Assembly: GCA_900316855.1 (NCBI GenBank)
Contig: ONEK01000016.1
Coordinates: forward strand, 1 to 46,953
Length of the DNA: 46,953 bases
Reading direction: 5' to 3'
Source: an uncultured Lachnospiraceae bacterium
GTDB lineage: Bacteria; Bacillota; Clostridia; Lachnospirales; Lachnospiraceae
Shown here: piece after piece, positions 32,658-42,451 of the stretch
Layout of the letters: every line of letters begins with the position of its first letter
Numbering within the stretch: position 1 is the first letter of the stretch
The notes under the pieces: model-generated
Database searches by the model: none
Told to the model about the DNA's origin: nothing
What the model saw: the letters and a program-made list of their open reading frames with translations, nothing else
Translations under genes and position numbers: made by a program

Positions 32658-34774
32658 TTATATTTTCCCAGCAGGTAGTTCTCGTGCAGGTGGCGCTTCT
32701 CATCCTCCATGCTGCGAATGCTGTCGCGCAGCCCGGAGGCCTTCGCGGCGGCTCCCTGTGCCTTGCCTGCAAGCTCTTCCTTCTCCTGCTTCATGTTTTC
32801 GTTGCGGGTAAGAAGCGCCTGCCGCTCATCCTCGAGCGCCTGGATTTTGCGGTTTTCGTCCTTTTCCGTCGTGTGGACGTCTTCCCGGGCTGCTGTGATC
32901 CGGCCGCTCAGCTCCTCGGCTTCCGCGTTGGCCTTTTCAATTTCCTGGGAGAGCTGCTTCTTCCGGTTGACGTTCAGAGCAAACGTCTTGTCCAGGTCCG
33001 CGCGCAACTCCTCAAGGTGTTCCGCCTTCTGCGCGTGATCCCGCTCCAGATCGGCCACCTTGTCCTGTGCCTTCTGAACGGCCTGCTGCTTCTCCTGCTT
33101 CAGCTGATTCATGCGGCTCTCATATTCCCGGTCGAACCGCTCGAGATCGCGGTCCGCCAGCGTGATCTGCTGAACGCGCAGCGAAGCTTCGCTCTGAAAC
33201 CGCTCTGCCTGGGCCTCCTCCTTCTGCAGGCTGGATCTTGCTTCCCCGAGCCTTCGGTCGAGATCCTCCCCGATCGCCTTCTCGCGGCGCCTGTCCGCTT
33301 CTTCAATATAACCCGGAAGCGTGTACAGAACGCTCTGCCACTTCGCAAACAGCGCGCTGATGTTCTGCGGGCGGACATAGCTCAGGCGTTCCTTCTCGTT
33401 CAGCCGGAGCGCGAAGTCATGATACTTGCGGTCAAGGCGGTCCATGAGACGCACGATCCGCTCCACAGAGCCCTCGGTGACGCCCGCCGCCATAACATTT
33501 TGACCATTCTGGTCGACGCTGATGGCAAGCTCATCCATCTTGCCGCCGAGCGTATTCTGTGCCTCCCGGATCTGGGACGTCATTTCCAGGAAGGAAGGAT
33601 CATCCGGCCCCGTAAATCTCGCGCTGGCCGCATATTCCTGCACGGAACGAAGGAACGTGCGGAAATTGTCCGTGATCTCGGCCGCGGTGCGCTCCACCTT
33701 GGCAATATAGTTGTCGAGCTGGTCCTCGAGTTCAGGGTTGCCGCGGTATTTTTCCTTCAGCCGTTCGATTTCCCCGCGGTGCTTCTGCTCCAGGCCGGCA
33801 ATGCGCTCCTCATAGGAAGCATCCCTCTTGCTGCCGGCGGTATCGTTCGCGCCGGAAGGAGTACCTGCCTGCGGTGCTGTGCTGCTTTGAGCAGCCGGCA
33901 TCTCCTCCTGTGCGGCGTCTTTTGTCTGTGCGGGCTGCGTCTTCGTCTCCTCCGGGGCAGCCTCTTCCTGCACGGGCTGTGCCTTCGTCTCCTCCGGAGC
34001 GGCCTCTTCCTGCCCGGGCTGTGTTTTCGCCTTCTCCGGAGCGGCTTCTTTAGCCTGATCCGGAACAGTCTTTTCCTTCACGGGCTGCGCCTTCTTCACC
34101 TCCGGGACGGCTTCTTGCTTCACGGGCTGCGCCTCCGCCTTCTCCGGTACGGCCTCTGCCTTCCCGGCTGCCTGTACCAGCTCCTCGAGCGGCACCTTCT
34201 TTTTCGCGGGAGGGATCGGCTTCAGGCTGGAACGGATTTTCGGCTCATCCACGATGTGCTCCAGTTCCTTCTTCACCTCCGGGACGGCTGCGGGCTTCTC
34301 ACCCGGTGCTTCCTGGTATTCCGCGATGGAGGCGAACAGTCCTGTCAGCTTCTGCACCCTTTCGCGGTCCGTCATCTTCGGCAGGATGGCGCGGCCGCGG
34401 TACAGACCCTTCCCGGCAGCCAGGACGAAGGCCATCATCCCCTCGCTGTCCGCTCTCGAAGCGCAGACCGCAAAAATCCTGCTGCTCTCCAGAATCGGTG
34501 TCTGCGCGACATCCTTCCCGTATTCGCGGATAAACAGACCGGCGGCGAAATTGCGGACAACACCGCGATCGCTCATCCGGTCAAAATTCATCTTTCCGCC
34601 GAAAGCAATCGGTTTGTCCAGCGTCAGCCTGACCGCTCCGTTGTCCAGCTCGAGGCAGGTATCCCCGCTCCCCTGCTCCGGAGTCAGACGGTACTTCATT
34701 CCCTGCGGAATTACGAGGGAAAAATCCAGATTGACGACTTCCCTGATGTCTTCAGCTGCTGTAATGCTTGCCAT
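32651..34774 (-). CDS. Large coiled-coil protein of unknown function
   Basis: 707 aa, no signal peptide or membrane helix. Residues 1-155 form a globular domain of mixed strands (VNLDFSLVIPQGMKYRL, AVRLTLDKPIAFGG, SRIFAVCASRADSEGMMAFVLAAGKG) that I do not recognise. Residues 160-310 are Pro/Glu/Lys/Ala-rich, with a 14-residue repeat beginning QP (216-290). Residues 320-707 are almost all charged coiled coil (LEQKHRGEIERLKEKYRG, RMNQLKQEKQQAVQKAQDK). It is probably a cytoplasmic scaffold. It converges on fliB with a 7-nt overlap and follows the SGNH hydrolase gene by 75 bp. Function unknown. Confidence 0.8.
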   Translation of the reverse strand: MASITAAEDIREVVNLDFSLVIPQGMKYRLTPEQGSGDTCLELDNGAVRLTLDKPIAFGGKMNFDRMSDRGVVRNFAAGLFIREYGKDVAQTPILESSRIFAVCASRADSEGMMAFVLAAGKGLYRGRAILPKMTDRERVQKLTGLFASIAEYQEAPGEKPAAVPEVKKELEHIVDEPKIRSSLKPIPPAKKKVPLEELVQAAGKAEAVPEKAEAQPVKQEAVPEVKKAQPVKEKTVPDQAKEAAPEKAKTQPGQEEAAPEETKAQPVQEEAAPEETKTQPAQTKDAAQEEMPAAQSSTAPQAGTPSGANDTAGSKRDASYEERIAGLEQKHRGEIERLKEKYRGNPELEDQLDNYIAKVERTAAEITDNFRTFLRSVQEYAASARFTGPDDPSFLEMTSQIREAQNTLGGKMDELAISVDQNGQNVMAAGVTEGSVERIVRLMDRLDRKYHDFALRLNEKERLSYVRPQNISALFAKWQSVLYTLPGYIEEADRRREKAIGEDLDRRLGEARSSLQKEEAQAERFQSEASLRVQQITLADRDLERFDREYESRMNQLKQEKQQAVQKAQDKVADLERDHAQKAEHLEELRADLDKTFALNVNRKKQLSQEIEKANAEAEELSGRITAAREDVHTTEKDENRKIQALEDERQALLTRNENMKQEKEELAGKAQGAAAKASGLRDSIRSMEDEKRHLHENYLLGKYNQ
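33932..34057 (-). repeat. 42-bp tandem repeats inside the coiled-coil gene
   Basis: Units 33932-33973 and 33974-34015 are near identical and 34016-34057 is a diverged third copy; they encode the 14-residue QP-QEEAAPEETK repeat. Slippage here could change protein length. Confidence 0.8.
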
Positions 34775-34849
34775 TGTTTACCCCACTCCCTGTCATCCGC
34801 CTGTGCCGGCTGACATTTCATCATAGCACGTATTGACCGGTTTGCACAA

Positions 34850-35710
34850 TCAGGCTCCCGCAGGCAGGAGATTCCCGTTCTCATCGAGCCTGCGGTTCTG
34901 CACGAGGTCCAGGATGTCCTGGTAAATTGCCCGGTAGGTGTCATCCTGATAATGCAGGCTGTCCTGGAAATGGAATTCGTCCCCGAGATCGTGGTAAGTG
35001 TCGAGATAGGTGATCTTCATCGAGAGGCCGTCACGGATCGTCCGGTTCCACAACTCCACGGCTTCATTCGTGACGTTCCCCGCCGTGCCGTTCACGGGAT
35101 TGACGGAGACGTAGTAGACCTCGGCGCCGTTCGCTGTCCAGTCCGCCGCCTTCCCGTTCAGATAGTCAAGATATTCCTGCGCCATGGAGACCTCGGGATT
35201 GATATCGTTGACACCGGAGAGGATGACGACCGCAACCCCCGGTGCAATGGCGCCCTCCACGAACGGAACGCCGGTCGATTTCATCCAGTAGAGGCCTTCC
35301 CCGACCTTGCCCGCCCAGGCATAGCCGCTGTCATCGACCGCAAGGACCTGGTCTCCCGACTCTTTGCCCGCGACCGCCTCGTACATGCCGACGGTTCTCG
35401 AGTCACCGACGAAGCAGAACGTCCTCTCCACGGTGGTTTGCGTCTGCTCCGGCTGTGTCTGTTCCGGCTGCTCCTCCTGCTCCCCGGCGGAGTCGTCCTC
35501 CTTCTTCACATACCCGTAAGGGATCACCGTTCCGGTCCCGCCTGCGGGGATTGCTTCCGAGAGGGCCGCCGCCCGGGTGAAAACCTCCGGACCGGACGAA
35601 AGTCCGGGGACCGGAATCAGTCCCGTGACGATAAGCCCCGCGGCAAGAGCCGCCGCTGACAGAACCGCGAATACGGCCAGAACCGCCTTAACAATCTTCA
35701 GATCATCCAT
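34850..35710 (-). CDS. Membrane-anchored SGNH/GDSL-type hydrolase
   Basis: 286 aa. One N-terminal membrane helix (about 6-33), a Glu/Gln/Pro/Thr-rich linker (71-93), then an SGNH hydrolase domain outside the membrane: FVGDSRTVGM (nucleophile Ser104), AVVILSGVNDINP (block III) and DSLHYQDDTYRAIY (block V Asp and His). It probably removes acyl groups from an envelope glycan or peptidoglycan; the substrate is unknown. It begins 10 bp after the polC stop, so it is likely read from the pyrH-polC operon. Confidence 0.85.
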   Translation of the reverse strand: MDDLKIVKAVLAVFAVLSAAALAAGLIVTGLIPVPGLSSGPEVFTRAAALSEAIPAGGTGTVIPYGYVKKEDDSAGEQEEQPEQTQPEQTQTTVERTFCFVGDSRTVGMYEAVAGKESGDQVLAVDDSGYAWAGKVGEGLYWMKSTGVPFVEGAIAPGVAVVILSGVNDINPEVSMAQEYLDYLNGKAADWTANGAEVYYVSVNPVNGTAGNVTNEAVELWNRTIRDGLSMKITYLDTYHDLGDEFHFQDSLHYQDDTYRAIYQDILDLVQNRRLDENGNLLPAGA

Positions 35711-35720
35711 CCCCCCAACC

Positions 35721-38700
35721 TCACTGTGCCTTTCCTATATAGTCGAATAAGCTGAACTGGTTCGAATCCGGCAGGTCTCCCAGGATTCCCAGCTGCTGCA
35801 TGCGGTCCAGCGTCGTCTGCGGCACCTTTGCGCGGTCCTTGATGTCGTCCTTGGACACGAACGGTCCCTGCTTGCAGGCTTCCTCGAGCTGGTCCGCCGC
35901 CGCGGCGCCCATGCCGTGGATGGAGGTGTAGGACGGCATGATCTTATCCCCCTGGATCGTGAAATGCCTTCCCTTCGCCCTGCCCAGCTCGATCGGCGTG
36001 AACTCAATGCCGCGCGCGTACATCTCGCGCACGATGAGCGCGTCGTCCAGCACGGCCTCCTCGGCCGGCGTCAGCTCATCCTTCCTCGCATTCATCTGCT
36101 GCATCACATCCAGCAGGTGTTCCCTGCCCTGCGCCATGATCTCATAATCAAAGGCCTTCGCCCGGATGCTGTAGTAGGCGCAGTAATACGCGAGCGGCTT
36201 ATGGACCTTGAACCACGCAATCCTGAGCGCCATCATAACATAAGCCGCGGCATGCCCCTTCGGGAACATGTATTTGATCTTCTCACACGAGCCCATGTAC
36301 CAGTCCGGAACGCCGTGGGCACGCATATCCTCGCACCACTTCGGCCATTCCTTGACCTTGCCCTTGGCGACCTTGCCCTTGCGGACACGCTCCATGATGT
36401 TGAAACTCTCCGAAGGGTCCAGCCCCTTGTTGATGAGGTACGTCATGATGTCGTCACGGCAGCCGATGCACGTACTCAGGGTACAGGTGCCGTTCTTAAT
36501 GAGCTCCTCCGCGTTGCCTAGCCACACGTCTGTTCCGTGGGAAAGGCCGGAAATACTGATGAGCTCCGACATCGTGGAGGGCTTCGTCTCCTCCAGCATG
36601 CCCATGACGAACTTCGTGCCGAATTCCGGCACGCCCAGTGTCCCCACCCGGATTCCGTAATCCTGCTCCGGCGTGATGCCGAGCGACGTCGTCGTCGTGA
36701 ACAGCTGCATGACGCCCGGATCATCGAGCGGGATCTGCAGCGGGTCGACGCCCGTGATATCCTGCAGCATGCGGATCATGGTCGGATCATCGTGTCCGAG
36801 GATGTCGAGCTTTAACAGGTTGTGGTCGATCTTGTGGTAATCGAAGTGCGTCGTGACGATCGGCGTCTCCATGTCGTTCGCCGGGTGCTGGACGGGCGTG
36901 AATGTATTGATTTCCTCGCCGACAGGCAGGACGACAATGCCGCCCGGGTGCTGGCCTGTGCTGCGGCGCACGCCGGTGCAGCCCTCCGCGAGCCTTGTCA
37001 TCTCGCAGTAGCGCTTCTGCAGACCGTGCCGCTCGCAGTAGCCGCGCACATAGCCGAACGCCGTCTTGTCCGCCACCGTGGCGATCGTGCCGGCCTTGAA
37101 CGTCTGGTCGTGGCCGAAGATAACCTTCGTATAGGCGTGTGCCTTCGCCTGGTATTCGCCGGAGAAATTAAGGTCGATATCCGGCTCCTTGTCCCCCTTG
37201 AAGCCGAGGAACGTCTCGAACGGGATGTCGAAGCCGGTCTTGACAAGCTTCGTCCCGCACCGCGGGCAGTCGCGGTCCGGCATGTCCACGCCGCATTTTC
37301 CCACGTATTTCATGACGAGCGGTGAGTCGAAATCACTGTACTGGCACTTCGGGCAGTAGTAATGCGGCCGCAGGGAGTTTACCTCCGAGATTCCCGCCAT
37401 CGTCGCGACAAACGACGAGCCGACGGAACCGCGCGAGCCGACAAGATAGCCGTCCTCGTTCGATTTCCACACGAGCTTCTGCGCGATGATATACATGACG
37501 GAGTAGCCGTTTTTGATAATGGAGCCGAGCTCCTTCTCGAGGCGGTCCGACACGATCTTCGGAAGCGGGTCTCCGTACATGGAGTGTGCCTTGTTGTAGC
37601 AGATATCCCGGAGCATCTGGTCGGAATTGGTGATGACCGGGGGACACTTGTCCGGACGGACCGGCGAAATCACCTCAATCCGGTCCGCAATGCCCTGCGT
37701 GTTCGTGATGACAACCTCTTCGCACTTGTCCGGGCCGAGATACGAAAACTCCTCCATCATCTCATCCGTTGTGCGCAGATACAGCGGGGCCGGCTCCTCG
37801 TCGTTCATGCCCATGGTGTCCTGCAGAATCGAGCGGTAAATCTCGTCCTCCGGATCCAGGAAATGCACGTCGCCTGTCGCGACGACCGGCTTGTGGAACT
37901 GCTCGCCCAGCTGCACGATCCTGCGGTTGATATTGAGGATATCCTCCATGCTGGTGATGTTCTCATACCGGTCGGAGGCAATGAGGAATTTGTTGTTGTC
38001 CCGCGGCTGGATCTCCAGATAGTCGTAGAACTTCACAATCTGCGCGATCCTTTCCTCGCTCTTCTCATCGAGGAGCGCCTGGTACAGCTCACCCGCGACG
38101 CAGGCGGAACCGACGAGGATTCCCTCCCGCCGCTTCATGAGAAGGCTCTTCGGGATCTTCGGCTTCTGGTAGAAATACGTAAGGTGCGACTCGGAGATCA
38201 TCCGGTAGAGGTTGACGCGCCCCGTCGTATTCTGCGCGAGCAGGATGCAGTGGTACGGCCTCTTTCTGCGGATGACGTCCGTGTCCTGGTCCGCTATGGC
38301 GTTGATGTCCCCGAGCGTCCTGCAGCCCCGCTCCGTGAAGCGGGCAAGGAGCTTTACGAAGATGTCCGCTGTCGTCGCCGCGTCATCGACGGCGCGGTGA
38401 TGATGCGGATTGACGACACCCAGGAGCTTGCCGACGGCATCGAGGTTGTACGACTTGTGCCCCGGCAGCATGACGCGTGCCATGTCCATCGTATCCATGG
38501 TCGTAAGCGGGCAGGCAAGCCCCAGGTCATGCGCATTCTTCCGGATGAAGCTGATATCGAACTGTACGTTATGTCCGACCGCAACGCAGCCCTTGCAGAA
38601 TTCCAGGAACCGCGGAAGAACCTCGCGGACCGCAGGCGCGTTCATCACCATGTCGTCCGTGATGCTGGTCAGGCTCGTGATGCGGTACGGAATCGGCCTC

Positions 38701-40301
38701 TTAGGGTTGATAAACTCCGAGAATTCCTCCGTCTTCGTGCCATGCTCATATTTCACCGCGCCGATTTCGATGATCTGGTCGCGGTCACTGGAAAAGCCGG
38801 TTGTCTCGATATCGAAGATGACGTAGGAGCCGGTCTCCAGCGGGTAGTCCTGCGGCGCCGCAATGCCCTCGAACGCCGGATCCTCGGGCGTTGCGCCGAA
38901 CGTCACAATCTTCTGCAGGTCGTCGACAAGGTAGCATTCGACGCCGTAGATTACCTTGAAGAAATCCGCCGGGTCGACCGGACTCTCACCCGCTTCAGCC
39001 CGTCTGCGGTTTTCCGCATCCAGGAGCTCCTTCACCTGGAGATTGGCATCCGGAAAAGCCTGTACATTGCCGTGGTCCGTGACGGCGATGGCGGGCATGC
39101 CCCACTCATAGGCCCTCTTTACAAGGTCTGTGACCTCGGAGACGCCGTCCATATCGGACATCTTCGTGTGAAGGTGCAGCTCGACCCTTTTCTTCTCATA
39201 ATGGTCACGGCGCTTTTCGGTGAAGGAGGGGATCTTCACGATGCCCTGAATCGATGACACAATGATCTCGTGCTCGAACGAGTCCTCCTTCGCAATGCCC
39301 TGCACCCGGACAAACTGTCCCTTAGACAGCCGGTCCATGACGCCGTCCGCGTACATGGTCGGAATGAAAATCTTGCATACAATGGTATCCGTGAAATCCG
39401 TGAGCGTAAACTTCACGATCGTCTTGTCATTGCGGATATCGCGCCGCTCATTCGAGCGGATCATGCCGCGGATCGTGACGGAGCCCATTTCCCCGATGAT
39501 ATCGGCAATCTGCATGAGATTCCCCTCCGGCTCACTGCCGAAGATGACATCCGGATTCTGGGAACGGACAATTCCATGGAAGCCGCCCTTTGCGCGGCGG
39601 GTGCCGGAGCGGGAGGAGACTGCGCGGCGGGTCCGTACCCGCTCTGCATGAGACGCCCCCGCAGGAATGACAGTGCCGCCCTCAAACGGAGCATCTTCCG
39701 CGGAAGGGGAGGAGCCCTGATCGTCCGGATATACGGAAGCAGGCGCGCTTTCGCGTCCCGCCGGCTCGTCGTATACCGCGTGCGCGCGGGTCTTCGGCTT
39801 CTCCGTGCACTGCACGGAGAACGTGGTGGGAACGCCGCACCTTTGTGCGAAAATCTGTGTCAGGATTTCCCGGAGCTTCTCCGATTCATCCCGGGCGAGC
39901 GTCGTGTCCTCAAGACGCAGCAGGATGGAGTCCGAGTTGGGATATTCCAGGACCGCGTTCCGGAAAAAGCTCCCCATGACAGGCGAGAGCGTCCACAGCT
40001 CCAGAAGGAGCGACTCGCGATACTCGCGCATCAGGGTGGCGGATGTGTACTGGGAGGACAGCGTGTAATGCTCGATCAGCGTCACACGGACGCCCGTTCC
40101 CCCGCAGACCGCGTCCCGGAGTACGGATTCCATCTTCGTGATCCACTTCCGGTGGATGAGATGCCCCGATTCCAGATAGACCTTCAGGAGGGTATGATCG
40201 CGATTAAAGGCGACCTTCGTGACCTCGGTTTCCTCGAAGAGATCATGCAGGCCGCCCTTGACATGCAGTGTTGGAAAAACATCAAAAAACAATTTGCCCA
40301 T
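35721..40301 (-). CDS. polC: DNA polymerase III alpha subunit, PolC type
   Basis: Gram-positive replicative polymerase with built-in proofreading. It is 1526 aa, about 90 longer than B. subtilis PolC. Order: N-terminal domain (1-165), a Ser/Arg/Gly-rich linker (170-245) that accounts for part of the extra length, OB fold (262-355, TIRGMIRSNERRDIRNDKT), PHP domain (VELHLHTKMSDMDGV at 373), inserted DnaQ-type exonuclease (FDIETTG, Asp497/Glu499), rest of PHP, a zinc motif (CPKCQYSDF...DRDCPRCGTK), and palm/fingers with PDIDLNFSGEYQ and STGQHPGGIVV. The ATG directly follows the ispG stop (TAGATG). Confidence 0.99.
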   Translation of the reverse strand: MGKLFFDVFPTLHVKGGLHDLFEETEVTKVAFNRDHTLLKVYLESGHLIHRKWITKMESVLRDAVCGGTGVRVTLIEHYTLSSQYTSATLMREYRESLLLELWTLSPVMGSFFRNAVLEYPNSDSILLRLEDTTLARDESEKLREILTQIFAQRCGVPTTFSVQCTEKPKTRAHAVYDEPAGRESAPASVYPDDQGSSPSAEDAPFEGGTVIPAGASHAERVRTRRAVSSRSGTRRAKGGFHGIVRSQNPDVIFGSEPEGNLMQIADIIGEMGSVTIRGMIRSNERRDIRNDKTIVKFTLTDFTDTIVCKIFIPTMYADGVMDRLSKGQFVRVQGIAKEDSFEHEIIVSSIQGIVKIPSFTEKRRDHYEKKRVELHLHTKMSDMDGVSEVTDLVKRAYEWGMPAIAVTDHGNVQAFPDANLQVKELLDAENRRRAEAGESPVDPADFFKVIYGVECYLVDDLQKIVTFGATPEDPAFEGIAAPQDYPLETGSYVIFDIETTGFSSDRDQIIEIGAVKYEHGTKTEEFSEFINPKRPIPYRITSLTSITDDMVMNAPAVREVLPRFLEFCKGCVAVGHNVQFDISFIRKNAHDLGLACPLTTMDTMDMARVMLPGHKSYNLDAVGKLLGVVNPHHHRAVDDAATTADIFVKLLARFTERGCRTLGDINAIADQDTDVIRRKRPYHCILLAQNTTGRVNLYRMISESHLTYFYQKPKIPKSLLMKRREGILVGSACVAGELYQALLDEKSEERIAQIVKFYDYLEIQPRDNNKFLIASDRYENITSMEDILNINRRIVQLGEQFHKPVVATGDVHFLDPEDEIYRSILQDTMGMNDEEPAPLYLRTTDEMMEEFSYLGPDKCEEVVITNTQGIADRIEVISPVRPDKCPPVITNSDQMLRDICYNKAHSMYGDPLPKIVSDRLEKELGSIIKNGYSVMYIIAQKLVWKSNEDGYLVGSRGSVGSSFVATMAGISEVNSLRPHYYCPKCQYSDFDSPLVMKYVGKCGVDMPDRDCPRCGTKLVKTGFDIPFETFLGFKGDKEPDIDLNFSGEYQAKAHAYTKVIFGHDQTFKAGTIATVADKTAFGYVRGYCERHGLQKRYCEMTRLAEGCTGVRRSTGQHPGGIVVLPVGEEINTFTPVQHPANDMETPIVTTHFDYHKIDHNLLKLDILGHDDPTMIRMLQDITGVDPLQIPLDDPGVMQLFTTTTSLGITPEQDYGIRVGTLGVPEFGTKFVMGMLEETKPSTMSELISISGLSHGTDVWLGNAEELIKNGTCTLSTCIGCRDDIMTYLINKGLDPSESFNIMERVRKGKVAKGKVKEWPKWCEDMRAHGVPDWYMGSCEKIKYMFPKGHAAAYVMMALRIAWFKVHKPLAYYCAYYSIRAKAFDYEIMAQGREHLLDVMQQMNARKDELTPAEEAVLDDALIVREMYARGIEFTPIELGRAKGRHFTIQGDKIMPSYTSIHGMGAAAADQLEEACKQGPFVSKDDIKDRAKVPQTTLDRMQQLGILGDLPDSNQFSLFDYIGKAQ

Positions 40302-41366
40302 CTATCTGGGGTCCTCCCAGTGGTCCAGTTCGTCCTTCAGCGCCGCAAGGAGCTGGTCCTCCGGCATTTTCCGGACGATTTCGCCCTTTTTGATGAGGAG
40401 CCCCTCCCCGTCGCCTCCCGCGACGCCAAGGTCCGCCTCCTTCGCTTCCCCGGGTCCGTTCACGGCGCAGCCCATGACTGCAACCTTGATGCTGTAGGGA
40501 TAGCCCTGCACCAGCTGCTCCACCTGGTTTGCGAGTCCGATGAGGTCGATCCGGGTCCTGCCGCATGTAGGGCAGGACGTCACCTCAATGCCGCCCCTGC
40601 GGAGCTTTAAGTCGCGCAGGATCTGCTTCGCCGTGCGGATCTCCTCCACGGGATCGCCCGAGAGCGAGACACGGATGGTATCGCCGATTCCCTCATACAG
40701 GATGATGCCAAGGCCGACCGCCGACTTGATGTTGCCGCCGTAGAGCGTTCCCGCCTCCGTGATGCCGACGTGGAGCGGGTAGTCTGTCCTCTGTGCAAGG
40801 ATTTCGTGTGCCTTTACGCATGTCAGTACGTCGGACGACTTGATGCTGATGACGATCTGGTCGTACCCGCCACGCTCCACCATGTGAACCTTGTCAAGTG
40901 CGCTCTCCACGAGTCCCTCGGGTGTCACGCCGCCGTATTTTGCAACGAGGCTCTTCTCGAGCGAGCCGGAATTGACGCCGACGCGCATCGGCACGCCGTG
41001 CTCCTTCGCGCAGCGCACGACCGCGTCGATCCGGTCCTTACTTCCGATGTTGCCCGGATTGATGCGGATGGCATCCGCGCCGTTCTCAATGGCCGCGATG
41101 GCCATTTTATAGTCGAAGTGGATATCCGCGACGATCGGGATGTGAATCTGCTTCCGGATCTCGCCAAGAGCCTTCGCCGCCCTCTCGTTCGGGACGGTGG
41201 AGCGGATGATTTCGCATCCCGCCTCCTCGAGCCGCAGGATCTGCGAAACGGTTGTCCCGACGTCCTCGGTCCTCGTATTCGTCATGGACTGGATCGCGAT
41301 GGGATTGCCGCCGCCGATCTTCACACTGCCGATCTGTACTGTCTTTGTATGATCCCTGTAAGCCAT
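40302..41366 (-). CDS. ispG: 4-hydroxy-3-methylbut-2-enyl diphosphate synthase
   Basis: MEP-pathway [4Fe-4S] enzyme that reduces MEcPP to HMBPP. It is 354 aa from MAYRDHTKTVQIGSVKIGG (ATG 41366, AGGTGA upstream); further upstream the frame is antisense to rseP. Seen: NPIAIQSMTNTRTEDV, VADIHFDYKMAI, RINPGNIGS, the cluster ligands in SCPTCGRT and GCAVNGPGEAKEADLG. It starts 7 nt after the rseP stop and ends one base before polC. With dxr in the same operon it serves isoprenoid supply for undecaprenyl lipid (uppS). Confidence 0.98.
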   Translation of the reverse strand: MAYRDHTKTVQIGSVKIGGGNPIAIQSMTNTRTEDVGTTVSQILRLEEAGCEIIRSTVPNERAAKALGEIRKQIHIPIVADIHFDYKMAIAAIENGADAIRINPGNIGSKDRIDAVVRCAKEHGVPMRVGVNSGSLEKSLVAKYGGVTPEGLVESALDKVHMVERGGYDQIVISIKSSDVLTCVKAHEILAQRTDYPLHVGITEAGTLYGGNIKSAVGLGIILYEGIGDTIRVSLSGDPVEEIRTAKQILRDLKLRRGGIEVTSCPTCGRTRIDLIGLANQVEQLVQGYPYSIKVAVMGCAVNGPGEAKEADLGVAGGDGEGLLIKKGEIVRKMPEDQLLAALKDELDHWEDPR

Positions 41367-41373
41367 AATCCGT

Positions 41374-42444
41374 TCACCTGAAAAATTTGCTGATGTCGTT
41401 AAACAGGACGAAAACCATGAGCACCATGAGTGCGATGACGCCGCCGAGCGTGATGTAGCCTTCCTTCTCGGGAGAGAGCTTCTTTCCCCGGACGGCCTCC
41501 GCAATGAGCAGGACGAGCCGGCCGCCGTCCAGCGCCGGAAGCGGCAGCAGGTTCATAATGCCGAGGTTGATGGACAGAAGCGTCGTCAGGTTCAGGAATG
41601 ACAGCACCAGCGTCGGCAGGCCGTACGGCCTGGCAGCGTCATAGGTGTCATCCACAACCTTCACGATCCCGACCGGCCCCGACAGGTCATCCGGATGGAA
41701 ATGTCCGCGGAAGATCAGACCCAGGGACTTGAATGTCGCGCGGACCCAGTACTCCGCCTCGTAGAAGCCGTACTGAAACACCTGCAGGGCGTTCAGCCTC
41801 ACATACTGGCCGGAACCGACGAGGCCGATGTAGTAGCGGTTATCCTCCCCGTCATAGCGCGGTGTCAGCGTGATTTCGGTTTTCTCCCCGTTCCGCTCGT
41901 ACTCGATGTCCAGAGGCTCGCCGTAATTAACCATGGAAAGCAGCGAAACCTCGCGGTAAACATGAATGCGTTCGCCGTTGATCCTCGTGATCGTGTCTCC
42001 CGCCTCGATCCCGGCGTCCTCCGCGGCGGAGCCGGGCTGCACCCGGTAGACCACCGGCAGGTCCGTGCCGGAAAAGGCCACGATGATCACGGCAAACACA
42101 AAGCCCAGCACGAAATTCATCAGCGGGCCGCCCAGCACCGTCGCCATCCTTGCAGACACACTGGCGTTGGGGAAGGAATGCTCATCGAGGGGATGGCCCG
42201 TCTTAGCGGTGTCCTCGTTCGACATGCCGGTGTAGCCGTCGAAGACGCAGGCGCCGCCGACCGGCAGCAGCTTGACGCAGAAGTCCGTGTCGCCCTTCTT
42301 TTTGTGGAACAGGGTCGGCCCCATCCCGATGTCGAATTCATTGACACGGATCCCGTTGCGCCGGGCAATGGCGTAATGTCCGAATTCATGCCCGATCACG
42401 ATGATCGAAAATATGAGTAAAAATATCAGGATACTGATCAGCAT
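41374..42444 (-). CDS. rseP: Site-2 intramembrane protease RseP
   Basis: Zinc metalloprotease that cuts membrane-bound anti-sigma factors and signal peptide remnants. It is 356 aa. HEFGH (19-23) lies in the first membrane helix, a PDZ domain is central (VYRVQPGSAAEDAGIEAGDTITRING near 133-160), and the second zinc ligand is in NLLPLPALDGGRL near 304. A last helix closes the C-terminus. It is one of the conserved cdsA-dxr-rseP run, 7 nt after dxr. Confidence 0.97.
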   Translation of the reverse strand: MLISILIFLLIFSIIVIGHEFGHYAIARRNGIRVNEFDIGMGPTLFHKKKGDTDFCVKLLPVGGACVFDGYTGMSNEDTAKTGHPLDEHSFPNASVSARMATVLGGPLMNFVLGFVFAVIIVAFSGTDLPVVYRVQPGSAAEDAGIEAGDTITRINGERIHVYREVSLLSMVNYGEPLDIEYERNGEKTEITLTPRYDGEDNRYYIGLVGSGQYVRLNALQVFQYGFYEAEYWVRATFKSLGLIFRGHFHPDDLSGPVGIVKVVDDTYDAARPYGLPTLVLSFLNLTTLLSINLGIMNLLPLPALDGGRLVLLIAEAVRGKKLSPEKEGYITLGGVIALMVLMVFVLFNDISKFFR

Positions 42445-42451
42445 ACTTTTC

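Noticed and set aside
34058..34170. Further 42-bp tandem units
   Set aside because: The protein repeat can be followed here, but at DNA level the units are too diverged to call.
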